From the NCBI GenBank assembly GCA_905234575.1, contig CAJOIG010000071.1:1-9720 (forward strand): a stretch of DNA of 9,720 nucleotides, given 5' to 3'. This DNA comes from an uncultured Oscillospiraceae bacterium (GTDB taxonomy: Bacteria; Bacillota; Clostridia; Oscillospirales; Oscillospiraceae). The notes under the pieces are model-generated. The model saw only the letters and a list, made by a program, of their open reading frames with translations, had not been told where the DNA came from and searched no databases. Below, one piece after another: positions 7,251-9,720 of this stretch (its first letter is position 1; each line of letters starts with the position of its first letter). Made by a program: the position numbers and the translations under genes.

Positions 7251-7284
7251 GGCAATCACCTCATAGCAAAGGATGCCCACAAAG

Positions 7285-7315
7285 AAAAAAGGCATACGAG
7301 CTTGTCGTATGCCTT
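7285..7315 (-). terminator. Rho-independent terminator between obg and asnB
   Basis: On the minus strand an 11-bp perfect stem (7315-7305 with 7299-7289, 5-nt loop) runs into a T tract (7290-7285), then C and TTT. This is a strong intrinsic terminator after obg (stop at 7360). It ends only about 34 nt before the asnB ATG, leaving no visible -35/-10 pair in between. It is either a partial terminator with readthrough into asnB, or asnB has a promoter inside the 3' end of obg. Confidence 0.9.
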
Positions 7316-7359
7316 GGTGCGGGTGGTCCAGTCTATGCGGCGTGGCCGCCGGGGGTGCG

Positions 7360-8643
7360 TCACGAGAGGTATTCAAAAAAGAGCTCGGCGATGCTGATGG
7401 TGTCGCCGTCCTCGAGGCCCATGGCCTCCATGCGGTCGTAGACGCCGGCCTCCCGCAGCTTGCGGTCCAGATACATCCGGGATTCGTAGTCCGAGAAGTT
7501 CACCCGGGCGGCCAGACGGTCCAGCCAGTCGCCCCGCAGGGTCCACACGTCGTCGATCTTCTCGATGACGAGGTCGTCCGCCGTGCCGAGCTTCACCTCC
7601 GGCGCGACGTAGTCCGCCTCAAACACGGTCACGGGCGGGAGCTGCGAAAGGTGTCCCGCCGCGGCCATCACGAGCTCGTGCAGGCCCTTCTGCGTTCCCG
7701 CGGAGATCTCAAAGAACTCGTAGCCCTTCTCCTCGATATAGGCCCGGAACCGCTCGATGGGCTCCCGATCGTCCCCAAGGAGGTCGCATTTGTTCGCCGC
7801 CACCAGCATGGGCCGGGAGGCAAGCTCCGGGCTGTACTCCCGCAGCTCGGCGTTGATGGCCTCAAAATCCGCGATGGGGTCCCGGCCCTCGGAGCCGGAG
7901 ACGTCCACGACATGGATGAGCAGGCGGCAGCGGTCGATGTGCCGCAGGAAATCGTGCCCGAGGCCCGCGCCCTCGCTGGCGCCCTCGATGATGCCGGGGA
8001 TGTCCGCCATGACGAAGGAGACGCCCGGCCCGGCATACACCACGCCGAGGTTCGGGAAGAGGGTGGTGAAGTGGTAGTTCGCGATTTTCGGATGCGCCCG
8101 GCTCACGACGGAAAGGAGTGTGGATTTGCCCACGTTCGGAAAGCCGACGAGGCCCACGTCCGCGAGGAGCTTCAGCTCCAGCACGACCTCGTGGAACTCC
8201 CCGGGCAGACCGGGCTTCGCGAAGTGGGGCGTCTGCCGGGTGGGGGTAGCGAAGTGCTTGTTGCCCCAGCCGCCGCGCCCGCCCCGGGCGAGGATGAACT
8301 CGTCCGCCGCGGACATGTCCTGCATGACGGCGCCGGTCTCGCTGTCCCGGATGACGGTGCCCCGGGGGACCCGGAGGATGACGTCCTCGCCGTCCTTGCC
8401 GGAGCAGCGCTTGCCCTGGCCGGGCATGCCGTTGCCGGCGACAAATTTGCGCTTGTAGCGATAGTCCATCAGCGTGGACATGGAGGGATCGACGCGCACG
8501 ACGATATCGCCGCCGCGTCCGCCGTCGCCGCCGTCCGGACCGCCCGCCGCGACGTATTTTTCCCGGTGGAACGCCACCGCGCCGCCGCCGCCGTCCCCCG
8601 CGCGGACGGTGATGGTGACCTTATCGACGAAGGATGTGCTCAT
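7360..8643 (-). CDS. obg: Obg GTPase, ribosome assembly and stress control
   Basis: A 427-residue GTPase that binds the 50S subunit late in assembly and links GTP/ppGpp levels to growth; in spore-formers it is also needed for sporulation. The glycine-rich Obg fold covers about 1-158 (RAGDGGGGAVAFHREK, AGGPDGGDGGRGGD). The G domain shows G1 GFPNVGKS at 167-174, the G2 region TTLFPNLGVV at 193-202, G3 DIPG at 214-217, G4 NKCD at 284-287 and G5 SAG at 314-316. A C-terminal OCT domain (about 345-427) is present, as in most Firmicutes Obg. Length and motifs are complete. The start at 8643 follows a GGGAGGT ribosome binding site. It lies downstream of rplU-rpmA, the classical arrangement, but is separated from rpmA by a terminator-like hairpin. 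Confidence 0.97.
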   Translation of the reverse strand: MSTSFVDKVTITVRAGDGGGGAVAFHREKYVAAGGPDGGDGGRGGDIVVRVDPSMSTLMDYRYKRKFVAGNGMPGQGKRCSGKDGEDVILRVPRGTVIRDSETGAVMQDMSAADEFILARGGRGGWGNKHFATPTRQTPHFAKPGLPGEFHEVVLELKLLADVGLVGFPNVGKSTLLSVVSRAHPKIANYHFTTLFPNLGVVYAGPGVSFVMADIPGIIEGASEGAGLGHDFLRHIDRCRLLIHVVDVSGSEGRDPIADFEAINAELREYSPELASRPMLVAANKCDLLGDDREPIERFRAYIEEKGYEFFEISAGTQKGLHELVMAAAGHLSQLPPVTVFEADYVAPEVKLGTADDLVIEKIDDVWTLRGDWLDRLAARVNFSDYESRMYLDRKLREAGVYDRMEAMGLEDGDTISIAELFFEYLS

Positions 8644-8669
8644 GGGGGTTACCTCCCTTCGGAGAATGG

Positions 8670-8701
8670 AAAAGGGAGCGGTAAGGTGTTACCGCTCCCT
8701 T
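8670..8701 (-). terminator. Terminator-like hairpin between rpmA and obg
   Basis: On the minus strand AAGGGAGCGGTAA (8701-8689) pairs perfectly over 13 bp with 8684-8672 around a 4-nt loop. It is followed by only four T (8673-8670) and then CC, so termination is probably incomplete. The hairpin begins 5 bases after the rpmA stop and ends about 26 nt before the obg ATG, leaving no space for a promoter. Its 3' arm can also pair with the obg ribosome binding site (see findings). Confidence 0.8.
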
Positions 8702-8706
8702 GGAAT

Positions 8707-8967
8707 TCACTGCTTGACCTCGTAGACCGAGACCTTCTTGCGGTCCGCGCCCAGACGCTCGAACTTCACGATGCCGTCCGCCTTGGCGTAGAGGGTATCG
8801 TCGCCGCCGCGCCCGACGTTTACGCCGGGGTGGATCTTGGTGCCGCGCTGACGGACGAGGATGTTGCCGGCCAGAACGAACTGACCGTCCGCACGCTTCG
8901 CGCCGAGGCGCTTGGAATTACTGTCGCGACCGTTTTTGGTGGAGCCGCCGCCTTTTTTATGTGCCAT
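8707..8967 (-). CDS. rpmA: 50S ribosomal protein bL27
   Basis: An 86-residue bL27 whose flexible N-terminus reaches towards the peptidyl-transferase centre of the 50S subunit. The sequence opens directly with the mature form MAHKKGGGSTKNGRDS, and KRLGAKRADGQFV, GNILVRQRGTKIHPG and GRGGDDTLYA are all present. Unlike bL27 of Bacillus and Staphylococcus, it has no N-terminal extension for Prp cleavage: an in-frame TAA lies at 8983-8985, six codons upstream, with no start codon between. The ATG at 8967 has AGGAGG at 8976-8981 with 8-nt spacing. It is separated from rplU by only 18 bases, so the two form an operon with no prp (ysxB) gene between them. Confidence 0.98.
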   Translation of the reverse strand: MAHKKGGGSTKNGRDSNSKRLGAKRADGQFVLAGNILVRQRGTKIHPGVNVGRGGDDTLYAKADGIVKFERLGADRKKVSVYEVKQ

Positions 8968-8985
8968 TTTCGTATCCTCCTCTTA

Positions 8986-9297
8986 TTAGCCGATCGCGCC
9001 GATCTCGACCTTGGTGTAGGGCTGACGATGGCCCTGGGTCTTGCGGTAGCCCTTCTTGGGCTTCATCTTGTAGACGCGGATCTTCTTGCCCTTGCCCTGC
9101 TTGAGGACCTTGGCGGAGACGGACGCGCCGTCCACATAGGGAGCGCCGAAGCTGGCGCTGTCGCCGTCGATGACGGCCAGGACCTGGTCGAACGTGACGG
9201 AGGCGCCTTCCTCGGCCTCCAGCTTCTCAACGAAGATCACGTCGCCCTCGGCCACGCGGTACTGCTTACCGCCGGTGACGATGATGGCATGTTTCAT
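8986..9297 (-). CDS. rplU: 50S ribosomal protein bL21
   Basis: A 103-residue bL21, a 23S-rRNA-binding protein of the large subunit. The N-terminus MKHAIIVTGGKQYRVAEGD and the C-terminal rRNA-binding block KKGYRKTQGHRQPYTKVEI are the family hallmarks. The start at 9297 fits the family length; the frame is open upstream to 9375, but that stretch is the 5' leader. The purine-rich GGAAGGA sequence lies slightly far from the ATG (about 12 nt), which may matter if translation is controlled by leader structure. It is the first gene of the rplU-rpmA-(obg-asnB) unit, driven by the promoter at 9388-9416. Confidence 0.98.
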   Translation of the reverse strand: MKHAIIVTGGKQYRVAEGDVIFVEKLEAEEGASVTFDQVLAVIDGDSASFGAPYVDGASVSAKVLKQGKGKKIRVYKMKPKKGYRKTQGHRQPYTKVEIGAIG

Positions 9298-9381
9298 GCA
9301 AAAATGGTTCCTTCCTTTCGGGCTCGCTCTCCCGGGGGCGGACGAAAACGCCCGACTTACAGGGACCCCTTTCAAAGCGGC
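9298..9381 (-). promoter_or_regulatory. 5' leader of rplU, possible L21 leader
   Basis: About 84 nt separate the predicted transcription start from the rplU ATG. On the minus strand GGGCG (9353-9349) pairs with CGCCC (9340-9336) around an 8-nt loop, and CGGG (9334-9331) pairs with CCCG (9322-9319). A competing long-range pair GCCCG/CGGGC (9350-9354 with 9319-9323) is possible. Firmicutes rplU operons often carry a conserved autoregulatory L21 leader RNA. I cannot confirm a match to that model by eye, so this is a candidate only. Confidence 0.4.
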
Positions 9382-9412
9382 TTGGATATAATACCATAAG
9401 GAAAGCGGCTTG
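9374..9412. repeat. 11-bp direct repeat spanning the rplU promoter
   Basis: AAAGCGGCTTG occurs exactly at 9374-9384 and at 9402-9412, 28 bp apart start to start. One copy overlaps the end of the -35 box and the spacer, the other covers the expected transcription start. It could be a tandem operator or a chance duplication. Confidence 0.7.
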
Positions 9413-9416
9413 TCAA
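9388..9416 (-). promoter_or_regulatory. Sigma-A promoter of the rplU-rpmA operon
   Basis: On the minus strand TTGACA (9416-9411), a 17-bp spacer and TATTAT (9393-9388) form a near-consensus promoter. This fits the high expression needed for ribosomal proteins. The transcription start is expected around 9381. Its -35 box lies 14 bp from the -35 box of the divergent gene. Confidence 0.88.
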
Positions 9417-9430
9417 GCCCTTTTGCCGGT

Positions 9431-9459
9431 TTGACAGAACGGAAAAAAACGGGTAAACT
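9431..9459 (+). promoter_or_regulatory. Candidate promoter of the GtrA-family gene
   Basis: TTGACA (9431-9436) and TAAACT (9454-9459) are spaced exactly 17 bp apart; the -35 is perfect and the -10 matches four of six positions. The transcription start would fall at about 9466-9467, essentially on the A of the start codon. Confidence 0.65.
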
Positions 9460-9466
9460 CTATGGT

Positions 9467-9720
9467 ATGAAAGACGATATTTTCGACCGGCTCATGCGTC
9501 TGCCCGTGCTGCGGATCTTCGAGCCGTTTTACAGAAAACATAAGGAGGTCCTGCTGTACCTCCTGTTCGGCGGGCTCACCACGGTGGTGAGCGTCGCGGT
9601 GTTCGCGCTGTTTTTCGGCCTGGGACTGAACGAGCTCATCGCGAACGTCATCTCCTGGGTCCTCGCGGTGCTGTTCGCCTACGTCACGAACCGGACCTGG
9701 GTCTTTGCCGACAAGGCGGA
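9467..9720 (+). CDS. GtrA-family membrane protein (3' end outside window)
   Basis: The first 84 residues of a GtrA-like protein, cut by the window edge. The family is made of small membrane proteins with about four transmembrane helices, thought to help flip or transfer polyprenyl-phosphate-linked sugars in cell-surface polysaccharide synthesis. After a charged N-terminus, hydrophobic segments lie at about residues 29-52 and 57-73. The family signature FAYVTNRTWVF is at 70-80. The ATG at 9467 has no recognisable Shine-Dalgarno sequence and lies at the predicted transcription start, suggesting a leaderless message. An earlier ATG at 9462 gives only ATG-GTA-TGA, whose stop overlaps the real start. 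The gene is divergent from rplU. Confidence 0.88.
   Translation, partial: MKDDIFDRLMRLPVLRIFEPFYRKHKEVLLYLLFGGLTTVVSVAVFALFFGLGLNELIANVISWVLAVLFAYVTNRTWVFADKA

Noticed and set aside
7318..7335. GGGTGGTCC on the plus strand, resembling a T-box core near asnB
   Set aside because: It is on the strand opposite asnB, differs from the T-box core, and no specifier or antiterminator stem fits in the short intergenic space.
7273..9399. A 708-codon open frame on the plus strand across obg, rpmA and rplU
   Set aside because: It is antisense to three certain genes, lacks a ribosome binding site and has the Val/Gly/His/Arg-rich composition of a shadow of GC-rich codons; it also runs through terminator and promoter regions.
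1..9720. CRISPR arrays, tRNA or rRNA genes, insertion sequences, prophage genes
   Set aside because: No regularly spaced repeats, cloverleaf-like segments, transposase motifs or terminal inverted repeats were seen on either strand.

Overview
The window looks like chromosomal DNA of a GC-rich anaerobic Firmicute, probably class Clostridia and possibly Oscillospiraceae-like. The pointers are strong AGGAGG-type ribosome binding sites, near-consensus sigma-A promoters in AT-rich gaps between GC-rich genes, a perfect CIRCE operator, and the rplU-rpmA-obg order. The lineage is an inference from these features, not from a database search. Almost all of the sequence is coding. I see no tRNA, rRNA, CRISPR array, insertion sequence or phage gene.

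Left part (1-4762): a sugar-phosphate-type nucleotidyltransferase on the plus strand (56-958) runs into a bidirectional-looking terminator. Convergent to it is a large secreted protein on the minus strand (1025-3753) with a signal peptide, a short leucine-rich-repeat-like stretch and a long region that looks like a beta-helix. This gene is broken by a one-base deletion near 1984-1986. Repairing it would give one protein of about 909 residues. Upstream of it on the minus strand is a second nucleotidyltransferase (3851-4762), clearly paralogous to the first. Two paralogous nucleotide-sugar-type enzymes therefore bracket a surface protein, which suggests an envelope or glycan role.

Middle (4763-5418): a divergent control region. 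The minus-strand nucleotidyltransferase has an extended -10 promoter. Within 12 bp of its -35 box lies a perfect CIRCE inverted repeat, the HrcA operator, which controls a small heat-shock protein gene (4963-5367) on the plus strand. That gene ends at a strong terminator.

Right part (5424-9416, minus strand, transcribed right to left): rplU (bL21), rpmA (bL27), obg (ribosome-assembly GTPase) and asnB (glutamine-dependent asparagine synthetase). A consensus promoter with a TTGACA box, 17-bp spacer and TATTAT box drives the set. Two terminator-like hairpins sit inside it, rpmA/obg and obg/asnB, each too close to the next start codon to leave obvious room for a promoter. This suggests graded readthrough. 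The usual Firmicutes prp (ysxB) gene between rplU and rpmA is absent, and bL27 lacks the N-terminal extension that Prp would cleave.

Right edge (9431-9720): divergent from rplU, a truncated GtrA-family membrane protein gene begins. Its promoter is so close to the ATG that the transcript would be leaderless or nearly so. I did not find a clearly new multi-gene system. The most interesting signals are regulatory: the rpmA-obg alternative hairpin, the repeat in the rplU promoter, the CIRCE-linked divergent promoters and the prp-less bL27.
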